The notes beneath the pieces are model-generated. The model did not search any database and had not been told where the DNA came from. It saw only the letters and a list, made by a program, of their open reading frames with translations. A stretch of DNA of 64,000 bases from the NCBI RefSeq assembly GCF_036182465.1, contig NZ_CP108081.1, positions 10,230,001 through 10,294,000 on the forward strand. Direction: 5' to 3'. Position numbers and translations under genes: made by a program. This DNA is from Streptomyces sp. NBC_00258. GTDB lineage: Bacteria > Actinomycetota > Actinomycetes > Streptomycetales > Streptomycetaceae. Each line of letters starts with the position of its first letter. Within the stretch, counting starts at the first letter, position 1. Shown piece by piece: positions 47,620 to 56,416 of this stretch.

Positions 47620-48293
47620 AAGCGGCCGGTGCGCTTGATCTCCGGATAGTCGGTGGTCGCGCCGTCCAGCTCCAGGGCGCGTACGAGGCGCAGATGGTCC
47701 TGGGTGTTCACGACCCAGCCGATGATCCGCAGGTCCGCCTTGCGGGCGCGCTCGACGACCTCCAGGGTCAGGCGGCGGATGTTCAGGACGAGACTCGTGG
47801 CGCCGGCCGCGGTGGCCCGCTCCACGACATCGATGCCATAGCGGCTGGCGACCAGCGCCGTGCGGACGCCGGGGACGAGCCGCGCGATCTCGGCGATGGC
47901 CTCGTCGTGGAACGACAGGACCTCGACCCTGCCGACCAGGTCGCGCCGGTTCATGACCTCCGCCAGCGCCCGGGCCGCGGCCACGTCCTTGATCTCGGCC
48001 TGCAGCGGCGCCGTGACGGCGTCCAGGACCTCCTCGAAGACCGGGATGCGCTCACCGCGGCCCGCGTCCAGCACCCGCAGCTCGGCGAGGGTCTTCTCGG
48101 CGATCGGCCCCGAACCGTCGGTCGTGCGGTCCACGTCGGCGTCGTGCATGACGACGAGCGCGCCGTCCTTGCTCAGATGCAGATCGAGTTCGATCAGGTC
48201 CAGGCCGGCCTGCTGGGCGGCGATGAAGGAGCGGAGGGTGTTCTCGGGCTCGACACCCATGATTCCGCGGTGCCCGATGGTGAGAAAGTTCAA
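47610..48293 (-). CDS. glycerophosphodiester phosphodiesterase
   Basis: 227-residue TIM-barrel enzyme that hydrolyses glycerophosphodiesters to glycerol-3-phosphate and alcohols. IGHRG (catalytic His8), EPENTLRSF, LDLIELDLHLSKDGALVVMHD (about 31-51, with Glu/Asp metal ligands and the second His), RTTDGSG, and IKDVAAARAL and ATTDYPEI toward the end. The start is TTG 48293: GGAG lies 6 bp upstream, and the next in-frame ATG would remove the catalytic HRG. No signal peptide, so a cytosolic UgpQ-like type. Confidence 0.92.
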   Translation of the reverse strand: MNFLTIGHRGIMGVEPENTLRSFIAAQQAGLDLIELDLHLSKDGALVVMHDADVDRTTDGSGPIAEKTLAELRVLDAGRGERIPVFEEVLDAVTAPLQAEIKDVAAARALAEVMNRRDLVGRVEVLSFHDEAIAEIARLVPGVRTALVASRYGIDVVERATAAGATSLVLNIRRLTLEVVERARKADLRIIGWVVNTQDHLRLVRALELDGATTDYPEIKRTGRFTA

Positions 48294-48671
48294 GACTGAC
48301 TCCGCTTCCGTCGACGGCGGCTCGGCTGCCGCGTGCTGCGGTCCCGTGCCCACGCGGCAAGGCCGCAGCCTAATGGCCCGGCCCGGCGTTGAACCCGCTC
48401 CGGCAGCGGCCAATGAGGCCTTCCAGCGGCGATAACAGGCCGTGCCGGGCTCCTCCCGCCTCACTCCTGCGTGGGCGAGTCCCGGGTGGGTTGACCGAAC
48501 TCCGACGGCTACCCAGCGATCGGCGGAAGTATTCGTCCCCATGGCGTCCGACAGGAAAAAGAGCGGTGAAGGTGGGGAGGGGCAGGACAATCTCCCGAGT
48601 TCCCACTTGTGGCGGAGAACCCTGCACGCATACGGTGTCCATACGCGAGGTTCTCCCGTGGAGGATGGGTC
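48294..48671. promoter_or_regulatory. divergent upstream region of GDPD and DUF6421; leader hairpin
   Basis: This 378-bp stretch contains no convincing gene. An inverted repeat GGAGAACC (48615-48622) / GGTTCTCC (48650-48657) lies directly before GGAGGA (48662-48667) and the DUF6421 ATG, so it probably forms a leader hairpin that could affect translation. CATACG occurs twice inside its loop. Confidence 0.45.
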
Positions 48672-50069
48672 ATGACGGAAATTCTTGTGCAGGTGGGTAC
48701 GGAGGAGCAGGCTCCTCCCCGGGACAGGGTGGTGGAGCACCCGGCCTGGCCCGTGCTCAAGGATGCCGTGGAGCGGATCCGGCCATGGCAGTCCAAGGAC
48801 GGGTCGATCGACTTCGACGCCGAGGACGCCCCGGATCCCGCCGACGCCGGGCTCGCCGTGCGCCGTGTCATCGACGCGGTCGAGGAACTCGCCCCGCTCC
48901 TTCCGCACGACGCCGCCTACCACGAGGCGCTGGTCAGGGACATGCACCGCTGGGCCGAGGGCGGCTTCCAGGTCCCCGACTTCCTCGACTCCCTGCTGGC
49001 CTTCCAGCCCGCCGCGCACCGTGAGGACGGGCTCCAGCACCTGGTCGTCTTCCCGATGTACACGCAGAACGGCAATCCGGACCGCAACTTCGAAGCGGTC
49101 GTCCTGCGCATGGTCTGGCCGGAGTGGCTGGCCGATCTTGAGCGCACCCGCTACGACAACCCGCTGTTCTGCGGCATCACGTTCGAGGACTTCACGGCCG
49201 GATACGACACCAACTCGGCCGTCCTCTTCCCGGAGACCATCGCCGTGCGCGAGGCCCCCGAGCGGTTCAGCTGGGGCGGCATCTTCTGCGACCGCGAGGC
49301 CGCCCGCTTCCGCAAGGTCACCGAGGCCGCCGTCGACACGCTCGGCCTCGAACTGCCCGACGACATCCGCGAGATGGTCGGCGACCAGGCGCGCTGCGAG
49401 CAGGCCTTCGTCCTGTGGGACATGGTCCACGACCGCACCCACAGCCACGGCGATCTGCCCTTCGACCCGTTCATGATCAAGCAGCGCCAGCCGTTCTGGA
49501 TGTACGGCCTGGAGGAGCTGCGCTGCGATCTCACGGCCTTCAGGGAAGCCGTGAAGCTGGAGGCCGACGGCTTCCCACAGGGCCGCGACGTGCAGTACGC
49601 GGTGCTGTTCGACCGCATGTTCCGCTTCCCCGTGACCGGCGACCGCGTCCGCAACTACGACGGGCTCGGCGGCCAGCTGCTCTTCGCCTACCTGCACAAG
49701 CACGACGTCGTCCGCTGGACCGACAACAAGCTGCACGTCGACTGGCAGCGCGCCCCGCAGGTCACCAACGACCTCTGCGCCGAGATCGAGAAGCTGTACC
49801 GCGAGGGCATCGACCGTCCGAAGCTGGTCCACTGGTTCGCCGCGTACGACATGGTGTCCCAGTACCTCGCCCCGCACCCGGGATCCCGCTGGGCCAAGGG
49901 TCCGGACGCCCTCGATCTGAACCAGCCGCCGCGAAAGCTCGTGGACGACGTGCTTCCGGACGAGTTTCCCCTGAGCATGTTCTATGAGGCCCTCTCCAAG
50001 AAGCTGAAGAAAGTGATCGCCTCAACCAAGGGCATCACGGCGGAGAGCGCCGAGCGGGTGGCCGCGTGA
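48672..50069 (+). CDS. DUF6421 protein, possible metal-dependent enzyme
   Basis: 465-residue soluble protein; I place it in DUF6421, unknown function. A central segment reads VHDRTHSHGDLPFDPFMIKQ (about 252-271), then YGLEELRCDLTAF (278-290). HDRTH (253-257) and EELRCD (281-286) resemble the HExxxH and EECRAE zinc motifs of M49 peptidases, with Asp for Glu and closer spacing, so a metal site is plausible. Further conserved-looking parts are PMYTQNGNPDRNFEAVVLRM and GGQLLFAYLHKHDVVRW. ATG 48672 follows GGAGGA. It is the first of three packed genes (SDR, aldolase). That unit seems uncharacterised. Confidence 0.85.
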   Translation: MTEILVQVGTEEQAPPRDRVVEHPAWPVLKDAVERIRPWQSKDGSIDFDAEDAPDPADAGLAVRRVIDAVEELAPLLPHDAAYHEALVRDMHRWAEGGFQVPDFLDSLLAFQPAAHREDGLQHLVVFPMYTQNGNPDRNFEAVVLRMVWPEWLADLERTRYDNPLFCGITFEDFTAGYDTNSAVLFPETIAVREAPERFSWGGIFCDREAARFRKVTEAAVDTLGLELPDDIREMVGDQARCEQAFVLWDMVHDRTHSHGDLPFDPFMIKQRQPFWMYGLEELRCDLTAFREAVKLEADGFPQGRDVQYAVLFDRMFRFPVTGDRVRNYDGLGGQLLFAYLHKHDVVRWTDNKLHVDWQRAPQVTNDLCAEIEKLYREGIDRPKLVHWFAAYDMVSQYLAPHPGSRWAKGPDALDLNQPPRKLVDDVLPDEFPLSMFYEALSKKLKKVIASTKGITAESAERVAA

Positions 50070-50107
50070 GCGACCGCGCCAATACCACTGCTCAGGAGGC
50101 GAAGATC

Positions 50108-50863
50108 ATGGGGAACGGGGCTCTCAGCGGTGCGGTGATCGCGGTGGCCGGCGCGGGCGGACCCGCGGGACGGGCGGCGCTCCTGCGGCTCGCCGAGGCG
50201 GGTGCGACCGTCGTCGGCTCGGACAACGACCCCGAGCGGCTCGCGGAGGCCGTGGACGCGGCCCGGTACGCGCACGGCGGCTCCACGGTCGTCGGCGACA
50301 CGGTCGACCTGCTCGACCTGCAGTCCAGCCATGACTGGGCCGCCCGCATCGAGAAGGACTTCGGCCGGGTCGACGGCCTGGTCCACCTCGTCGGCGGCTG
50401 GCGCGGCAGCGAGACCTTCACCAGGACCAGTCTCGACGACTGGGACTTCCTGGAGATGCTCCTGATCCGCACCGTGCAGCACACCTCCCTCGCCTTCCAC
50501 GAGGCGCTGCAGCGCAGCGACCGCGGCCGGTACGTCCTGATCAGCGCCGCGGGCGCCAGCAAGCCCACCGCGGGCAACGCCGCCTACTCCGCGGCCAAGG
50601 CCGCGGCCGAGGCGTGGACACTGGCCATGGCCGACTTCTTCCGCAAGGCCGGAGTCTCCGGGGGCGCGGACGGGGCGACGTCCGCGGCTGCCATCCTGGT
50701 GGTGAAGGCGTTGGTGCACGACGCGATGCGCGCCGAGCGCCCGAACGCGAAGTTCGCGGGCTTCACGGACGTCAAGGAGCTGGCCGAGGCCATCACCGGC
50801 GTCTGGGAGCAGCCCGCCTCCGAGGTGAACGGAAAGCGTCTGTGGCTGACCGAGAAGCGGTGA
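50108..50863 (+). CDS. SDR-family oxidoreductase in the DUF6421 unit
   Basis: 251-residue short-chain dehydrogenase. The cofactor loop is non-classical, VAGAGGPAGRAALLRL (about 13-28), and the active site is kept: Ser147, Tyr160 and Lys164 in AAYSAAKAAAEAW. LVGGWRGSETF replaces the usual NNAG-type segment. Two starts are possible: GTG 50066 overlaps the DUF6421 stop (GTGA), while ATG 50108 has AGGAGG 8 bp upstream and is preferred. The stop overlaps the next start (GTGA). The substrate is unknown; coupling to DUF6421 and a PLP enzyme points to an amino-alcohol or sugar-like product. Confidence 0.88.
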   Translation: MGNGALSGAVIAVAGAGGPAGRAALLRLAEAGATVVGSDNDPERLAEAVDAARYAHGGSTVVGDTVDLLDLQSSHDWAARIEKDFGRVDGLVHLVGGWRGSETFTRTSLDDWDFLEMLLIRTVQHTSLAFHEALQRSDRGRYVLISAAGASKPTAGNAAYSAAKAAAEAWTLAMADFFRKAGVSGGADGATSAAAILVVKALVHDAMRAERPNAKFAGFTDVKELAEAITGVWEQPASEVNGKRLWLTEKR

Positions 50864-51930
50864 ACCCTCCGAAGACCGACGCGCGGCGTCGTCACGACCC
50901 GGAGATCCGCGGATTCGCCAGCGACAACTACGCGGGGGCGCACCCCGAGGTGCTCGCCGCCCTGGCCCTGGCCAACGGCGGGCACCAGATCGCGTACGGC
51001 GAGGACGACTACACCGACCACCTCCAGCAGGTGATCCGGGGCCACTTCGGCGCGAGCGCCGAGGCGTTCCCCGTCTTCAACGGCACCGGCGCGAACGTCG
51101 TGGCGCTCCAGGCGCTCACGGACCGCTGGGGCGCGGTGATCTGCGCGGAGAGCGCGCACATCAACGTCGACGAGGGCGGCGCCCCCGAGCGCATGGGCGG
51201 ACTCAAGCTGCTCACGGTGCCCACGCCCGACGGCAAGCTCACTCCCGAGCTGATCGACCGGCAGGCGTACGGCTGGGACGACGAGCACCGTGCGATGCCG
51301 CAGGTCGTGTCGATCACGCAGAACACCGAGCTGGGCACCGTCTACACGCCCGACGAGGTCCGCGCGATCTGCGAGCACGCCCACGCGCACGGCATGAAGG
51401 TGCATCTCGACGGCGCCCGGATAGCCAACGCGGCCGCCTCGCTGGACGTGCCGATGCGGGCGTTCACCAACGCGGTCGGCGTGGACGTCCTCTCCTTCGG
51501 CGGCACGAAGAACGGCGCGCTGTTCGGCGAGGCCGTCGTCGTCCTCGACCAGGACGCCGTCAGCCACATGAAGCACCTGCGCAAGCTGTCGATGCAGCTC
51601 GCCTCCAAGATGCGCTTCGTCTCCGTGCAGTTGGAGGCACTGCTCGCCAAGGACCTGTGGCTGCGCAACGCCCGCCACGCGAACGAGATGGCCCAGCGCC
51701 TCGCGGAGGGCGTGCGGGCCGTGCACGGCGTAGAGATCCTCCACCCCGTGCAGGCCAACGCCGTCTTCGCCCGGCTGCCCCACGACGTGAGCGAGCGCCT
51801 GCAGAAGCGCTACCGCTTCTACTTCTGGGACGAGGCCGCGGGCGACGTCCGCTGGATGTGCGCCTTCGACACGACCGAGGACGACGTCGACGGGTTCCTG
51901 GCGGCGCTCAAGGAGGAAATGGCCCGCTAG
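50860..51930 (+). CDS. threonine-aldolase-like PLP enzyme
   Basis: 356-residue fold-type I PLP enzyme of the low-specificity threonine aldolase / beta-eliminating lyase family. RGFASDNYAGAHPEVLAAL (about 17-35), FNGTGANVVALQAL (73-86), HLDGARIANAAASL with Asp184 binding the pyridine nitrogen, and SFGGTKNGALFGEAVV with Lys217 as the Schiff-base lysine. It may cleave beta-hydroxy amino acids to glycine and an aldehyde, but the operon context suggests another substrate. GTG 50860 overlaps the SDR stop. This is the last gene of the unit. Confidence 0.93.
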   Translation: MNPPKTDARRRHDPEIRGFASDNYAGAHPEVLAALALANGGHQIAYGEDDYTDHLQQVIRGHFGASAEAFPVFNGTGANVVALQALTDRWGAVICAESAHINVDEGGAPERMGGLKLLTVPTPDGKLTPELIDRQAYGWDDEHRAMPQVVSITQNTELGTVYTPDEVRAICEHAHAHGMKVHLDGARIANAAASLDVPMRAFTNAVGVDVLSFGGTKNGALFGEAVVVLDQDAVSHMKHLRKLSMQLASKMRFVSVQLEALLAKDLWLRNARHANEMAQRLAEGVRAVHGVEILHPVQANAVFARLPHDVSERLQKRYRFYFWDEAAGDVRWMCAFDTTEDDVDGFLAALKEEMAR

Positions 51931-51975
51931 TACCCCGCGACAGCATGCATAGATATGCGGTCACCCGAAAAGTAA

Positions 51976-52005
51976 TTGACTCTCGGGTGGTCGCATTCCT
52001 ATGCT
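51976..52005 (+). promoter_or_regulatory. sigma70-type promoter of the transglutaminase-like gene
   Basis: TTGACT (51976-51981), 18-bp spacer, TATGCT (52000-52005), then 8 bp to ATG 52014. The spacing to the start codon predicts a leaderless mRNA. Confidence 0.7.
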
Positions 52006-52013
52006 CTGTGGGC

Positions 52014-52607
52014 ATGGAGCTGATCCAGAACACCCCCGACCTGTCCGCGTACTTGGCTGCTGACGAGGTGGTCGACCATCACCATCCGCTCGTACGGGAG
52101 ACGGCTGCGCGTCTCGCCGAGGGGGTGGCGGATTCGTATGGCTATGCGCGAGCTGCGTACGAGTTCGTGCGCGACACCGTCCCGCACTCCCAGGACGCGG
52201 GCGACCCGCGCGTCACCTGGCGTGCCTCCGGCGTCCTGGAACTGCGTACCGGCATCTGTCACGCCAAGGCGCACGCGCTCGCCGCGCTCCTGCGGGCCGA
52301 GGACATCCCCACCGCGTTCTGTTACCAGTCGCTTCTCCATGACGACGGAAGCGGACATGTCGTGCACGGCCTGGTCGCCGTGCGATTCAACGGGGCCTGG
52401 CACCGGCAGGACTGCCGCGGCAACAAGCCGGGCGTGGACGCCCAGTTCTCGCTCGTCGGTGAACGGCTGGCCTTCCCCGTCGACCCCCAGTCCAATGAGG
52501 TGGACTATCCGGTACTGTACGCTGAACCGCATCCGGTCGTCCTGAGCGCTCTCAAGGCAGCCCCCGACCGGCCGCACCTGTGGAAGACCCTCCCCACCGC
52601 ACTCTGA
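52014..52607 (+). CDS. transglutaminase-like cysteine-protease-fold protein
   Basis: 197-residue transglutaminase/protease-like superfamily protein. The core TWRASGVLELRTGICHAKAHALAALLRAEDIPTAFCYQ (about 65-105) has the catalytic Cys in GICHAKA; the His and Asp partners are probably in HVVHGLVAVRFNGAWHRQDCRGN (about 118-140). Substrates are unknown. ATG 52014 lies 8 bp after a strong -10 box and has no ribosome site; an upstream in-frame ATG near 51948 would precede the promoter and is not used. The B3/4 gene follows by 22 bp and is probably cotranscribed. Confidence 0.88.
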   Translation: MELIQNTPDLSAYLAADEVVDHHHPLVRETAARLAEGVADSYGYARAAYEFVRDTVPHSQDAGDPRVTWRASGVLELRTGICHAKAHALAALLRAEDIPTAFCYQSLLHDDGSGHVVHGLVAVRFNGAWHRQDCRGNKPGVDAQFSLVGERLAFPVDPQSNEVDYPVLYAEPHPVVLSALKAAPDRPHLWKTLPTAL

Positions 52608-52629
52608 GGCAAGGCAGGCAAGGCAGACG

Positions 52630-53334
52630 ATGACCCTCTCGCTCACCGTGTCCGACGAGGTGCGCGCCCTCGCGCCCGGTTTCACGCACCTCGCCGTCGA
52701 GGCGTACGGACTCGTCAACGGGCCCAGTACGGACGGCACCTCGGAACTCCTCGACGACGCGGCCCGCCGTCTCGCCGCCCGCCTCGACGGCCGCGCCCCG
52801 CAAGAGGACCCGCACATGGCCGCATGGCGCGAGGTCTACACGGCGTTCGGCTCCAAGCCCTCGCGCACGCGCAACTCGGCGGAGGCGCTGGCGAAGAGGG
52901 CCCTCTCGGACGCGGGACTGCCCCGGATCAACGTGCTGGTCGACCTCTACAACGCGATCAGCGTCGCCCACCTGATCCCGGTCGGCGGGGAGGACCTCGA
53001 CCACATCCAGGGCGGGATGCGTCTCGTGCGCGCCACGGGCGACGAGGACTTCGTGACCGTCGCGGCGGGGGAGGAGGCCGTCGAGCACCCCGACGCCGGC
53101 GAGGTGGTGTGGTGCGACGAGAAGGGCGTGACCTGCCGCCGCTGGAACTGGCGCCAGGGCCCGCGCACCCGCCTCACGGAGGAGTCGACCTCAGCGGTCT
53201 TCCTCCTGGAGAGCCTCACACCGATGCCGGTGGCCGACGTCGAGGCCGCGGGAGCCGAACTCGTCGAACTACTGGAGAAGTTCAGCCCGGGGGCGCGGAT
53301 CACTGTGCACGCCCCTGAGCCGGCGACGGGGTGA
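52630..53334 (+). CDS. B3/4-domain protein (PheRS beta-like)
   Basis: 234-residue protein with a B3/B4 domain as in phenylalanyl-tRNA synthetase beta chains, present as a free protein in many bacteria and thought to bind or edit aminoacyl-tRNA. Segments: WREVYTAFGSKPSRTRNSAEALAKRALSDAGLPRINVLVDLYNAISVAHLIPVGGEDLDHI (about 66-126) and VVWCDEKGVTCRRWNWRQGPRTRLTEEST (about 160-188). The ATG follows GGCAAGGCAG. Its last 35 bp overlap the end of the convergent NACHT gene. Confidence 0.87.
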   Translation: MTLSLTVSDEVRALAPGFTHLAVEAYGLVNGPSTDGTSELLDDAARRLAARLDGRAPQEDPHMAAWREVYTAFGSKPSRTRNSAEALAKRALSDAGLPRINVLVDLYNAISVAHLIPVGGEDLDHIQGGMRLVRATGDEDFVTVAAGEEAVEHPDAGEVVWCDEKGVTCRRWNWRQGPRTRLTEESTSAVFLLESLTPMPVADVEAAGAELVELLEKFSPGARITVHAPEPATG

Positions 53335-56254
53335 CGACCCGTACCGCTCCTCCTGCAAGGCTGAAGTTCACCCCGTGCCGGGCCCAGGCGCGCAGCAGCT
53401 CACCGAACCCGTCCGGTACGGGGAGGTCCGGCAGGTCGCCATCGCCGCCGTTGCACCGGGCCTCCGCGTACGGGAAGAGCGCGGTCAGCGGGCCGAGTAC
53501 CGCGGAAAGCCGGTCCACCGGAGGCTCGCTGCTCACTTCCAGAGAGGTGAGCAACAGAACGGCGGCGCCCAGGAACCCGTCCGAGTCGAGTGCCGCGTGG
53601 ACCCGGGACTCGCCGGCGGCCAGTTCCCCGACGATGTAGTCGAGGAAGTGCGACACGTCCTCGGCGCGCCCGACCCAGGGCGGGTCGGGATGCTCGCGCA
53701 CCCATGCCCCGACCGCGGCGCAGTCGCGCAGCGTCGTTTCGAAGGCAGGGCGGCACCCCGGACCTCCGATCAGCAACACGAACACACACCGGGCGGCGTA
53801 CGGGGACCAGGCGTGGCCCCTGCCGAAGATTCCCATGGGCCAGCTCTCGAACAGCGACCCGAACTCCAGCCCCCACTCGTCGAAGAAGTCCCCCAGATCG
53901 GCCAGTTCATGGCCCAGACAGACGTCCATCAGACCGATGTCGTCCGGTGCGGCGGCGAGAAACTCCGCCGCGTACTCTCCGACCGTGCGGCGCACGAACT
54001 CCCACCAGAACGCACTCACCGCTGACGACACCTCGTTGCTCGGTACCGCCACATATCCGGCCAGGAGCAGCCCGGAACGCTTCCGGACCGCGTCGGACGA
54101 CCCCACTGCCTCGGCGATGGCCCCGGCCAGCTCGTCCGCCACCAGGTCGCGGCTGCTCCAGCAGTTCTTGACGAGCTCGCCGAGAGGACGGCTGAAGTCC
54201 TCGGACTCCGGGTCTCCGAGCATCAGATGATCCACGGCTGCCCTGGTCAACCGTCTGACGACGCTCGGCGGCGGATCCACGCAGCTCAGGCAGCGCGCCA
54301 GGAACGCGAGGATGTTCCCGCGGCCGGTCGCCGACCTGCGTCGCCGTTCGCCGAGGAGTGCGGTGAAGAAGCGGGCCGCGCCGTCCGCGGTCGCTCGTTC
54401 CTTGATCTGCACGGCCAGTTGGCCGACGATGTCCCACTCCTCTCGCGACACCTTGGGCGCGAGACGACGCGCGAGTATCTCCGGAGTGTCACTGGTGCTG
54501 GCGAGCTGGGCGGCGGCGAAGTACTCGAGGAAGGTGCGATGGGTGAACGTGAAGAGCCGCTCGCCGCGGGCGGTGGTGCCCACCTCGCTGAACACCCAGG
54601 CGCGACCCCGACAGAAATTGACGAACTGCTTGGCGGCGGCCTCGGCCTCCGCACGCGCCTCGTACCCTCGGCCGTCCAGGAACTCCACGGCCCTGTCCAC
54701 CAGTTCGCGTTCCGTCACTGCGTGGGCCTCGTCGTCCCGGGTGAAGAGCCAGAGGGCGAGATGGCGCAGCGCCGGTTCGACCAGCCGTGACATCGCGAGT
54801 TCGACGTGGATCCTGCGCCGAACGTCCCACTTCTGGAACAGCAGTGATGCGCACTGTTCGTACACCTCAGGCCGGCTGCGGGGGATGGAGCCCGTGCCGC
54901 GGTAGAGGATGCACATGAGAGCGAGCATCAGGGGATTGGCGCGCAGATCGGTCAGGCTCGCGCTCTCCGCGAGGAAACTCGTGGCGTGCTCCTCGGCCTC
55001 GTGAGGCGTCCCTTCCTCCTGGGCGAACCACTTGGTCACGTACTCCGCCGTCCGGGCCGGGCCGAACGGTCCCAGCCGGAAGCACTCGAAGAGGCGGTCG
55101 TCGAGACGCGCCTCGCCATACCCCACGATCCGTGACGTCACCAGGACGGGAGCCAGCGGATACCTGGCACAGACCAGCTCCACGACCTCGGTCACCTCCC
55201 GGCGCCGAGCGGAGTCGACCAGCTCGTCGAGGCCGTCGAAGAGGATCGATGCCGTACCGCTCAGCAACAGCCGGTCGACGGCACCGGAGGGTGCCGGGCA
55301 TTGGTAGTAGGTCTCCAGGCGGTGCTCGATGTAGTCGACGACGGAGCGCTTCTCGCCCTCGGCGAGGGCGAAGTCACGCAGCACGACGAGGAACGGGAGC
55401 GGCGCCTGCGGGTCGGAGGCGCGCCGGTGCATGAGCACCTGGCATGTGGTGGACTTTCCGCACCCCGGATCACCGAGCAGCACGGTTCGGTCGACGGCCC
55501 TGTCGAGCTCCGGGATCCCGAGCGTCGGGCCGTCGGGCGCCACGCGGTTCTCGTCGACGCGCTCCATGTCCGGGCTCACGTGCAGGGCGTCTATCGGCAC
55601 GCGTCGTCGGCGCTCGAAATCGGGCGGTTCCAGCGATCCGTGGGCGTAGGCGGCCTGGCGCCGATAGGCGGCGACGAAGGCCTGGTCCGCCGCGAGGCAA
55701 GCGGAATCGCGAAGGGTCAGTGCGCGTGTGTGCCTCTCGATTGCGCCGAGGACCGCCGTGATGCGAGCGGAGAACGCCTCCTGACGGACCCGGCCCGACG
55801 CCACGGGGTCGGAGCTGGCCAACTGGCCCACCAGCGTGGCGATTTCCAGGTCGCAGTAGTCGAAGAACTCCGCGGCGAGGGCGCCCACCACCGCGTCGTG
55901 GTCCGGAAGCGGCTCTGTCACGGTGTGCGGGCCCAGAACGCATCGTGCGCAGGACACATAGGACTCGCGCAGTCCCACGATCACTGATTCCGGCGCATCC
56001 GTGAGGCGGGCGGCGAGCAACTCGTGCAGTACGGCCTGGCTGTCGTCGCAGCGCAGGAACTCCTCCACCGGCTGCGCCGGCAGCTCGTCCGGCAGTTCCG
56101 GGGCGCGATTCCCCGTGGGCGACAACTGGTAGGTGTCGAACCAGCGGATCAGGGTGTGGTCATGACCGCCGGTGCTCGCGGTCTCCCGCCTCAGCCAGCG
56201 GGCGGTCGCGGCGACGGCTTCCACGATCACTCCGGCGGCGACTTCTGCCAGCAC
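53300..56254 (-). CDS. NACHT-domain NTPase (bacterial NLR-like), candidate anti-phage gene
   Basis: 984-residue STAND NTPase. Residues 1-240 are an unassigned N-terminal effector or helical region with several Cys (SCARC at 101-105). The NACHT core follows: Walker A LLGDPGCGKSTT (259-270), Walker B SILFDGLDELVD (336-347) with the double-acidic NACHT feature, sensor LVTSRIVGYGE (371-381), and the winged-helix/arm ending in FTHRTFLEYFAAAQL (570-584). The last 400 residues are helical, perhaps a ligand-sensing superhelix, without clear repeats. Bacterial NACHT proteins of this layout are known phage-defence NLR relatives. It stands alone; GTG 56254 is about 10 bp after GGAGGGGG. Confidence 0.92.
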   Translation of the reverse strand: MLAEVAAGVIVEAVAATARWLRRETASTGGHDHTLIRWFDTYQLSPTGNRAPELPDELPAQPVEEFLRCDDSQAVLHELLAARLTDAPESVIVGLRESYVSCARCVLGPHTVTEPLPDHDAVVGALAAEFFDYCDLEIATLVGQLASSDPVASGRVRQEAFSARITAVLGAIERHTRALTLRDSACLAADQAFVAAYRRQAAYAHGSLEPPDFERRRRVPIDALHVSPDMERVDENRVAPDGPTLGIPELDRAVDRTVLLGDPGCGKSTTCQVLMHRRASDPQAPLPFLVVLRDFALAEGEKRSVVDYIEHRLETYYQCPAPSGAVDRLLLSGTASILFDGLDELVDSARRREVTEVVELVCARYPLAPVLVTSRIVGYGEARLDDRLFECFRLGPFGPARTAEYVTKWFAQEEGTPHEAEEHATSFLAESASLTDLRANPLMLALMCILYRGTGSIPRSRPEVYEQCASLLFQKWDVRRRIHVELAMSRLVEPALRHLALWLFTRDDEAHAVTERELVDRAVEFLDGRGYEARAEAEAAAKQFVNFCRGRAWVFSEVGTTARGERLFTFTHRTFLEYFAAAQLASTSDTPEILARRLAPKVSREEWDIVGQLAVQIKERATADGAARFFTALLGERRRRSATGRGNILAFLARCLSCVDPPPSVVRRLTRAAVDHLMLGDPESEDFSRPLGELVKNCWSSRDLVADELAGAIAEAVGSSDAVRKRSGLLLAGYVAVPSNEVSSAVSAFWWEFVRRTVGEYAAEFLAAAPDDIGLMDVCLGHELADLGDFFDEWGLEFGSLFESWPMGIFGRGHAWSPYAARCVFVLLIGGPGCRPAFETTLRDCAAVGAWVREHPDPPWVGRAEDVSHFLDYIVGELAAGESRVHAALDSDGFLGAAVLLLTSLEVSSEPPVDRLSAVLGPLTALFPYAEARCNGGDGDLPDLPVPDGFGELLRAWARHGVNFSLAGGAVRVVTPSPAQGRAQ

Positions 56255-56416
56255 GGATCTCGGGCCCCCTCCCCGGACTTCCGCTCAATATGGGGAAGGT
56301 AGCCGTCGATTGACGGAGCGTCCATACGGCGTAGCGGGCGGTGAGGGGTGCGGAACCATGGCTAAGCCCTGGAGCTGATCGAGGGATCCCGACGGGCCCG
56401 CGCGGACGGTGACGAT

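Noticed and set aside
47610..49877. 755-codon open frame on the minus strand
   Set aside because: The last 227 codons are the GDPD gene; the rest is antisense to DUF6421 and lacks any motif.
53300..56254. NACHT gene as part of a multi-gene defence island
   Set aside because: No nuclease, methylase, toxin, reverse transcriptase or mobile-element gene lies within 8 kb on either side.
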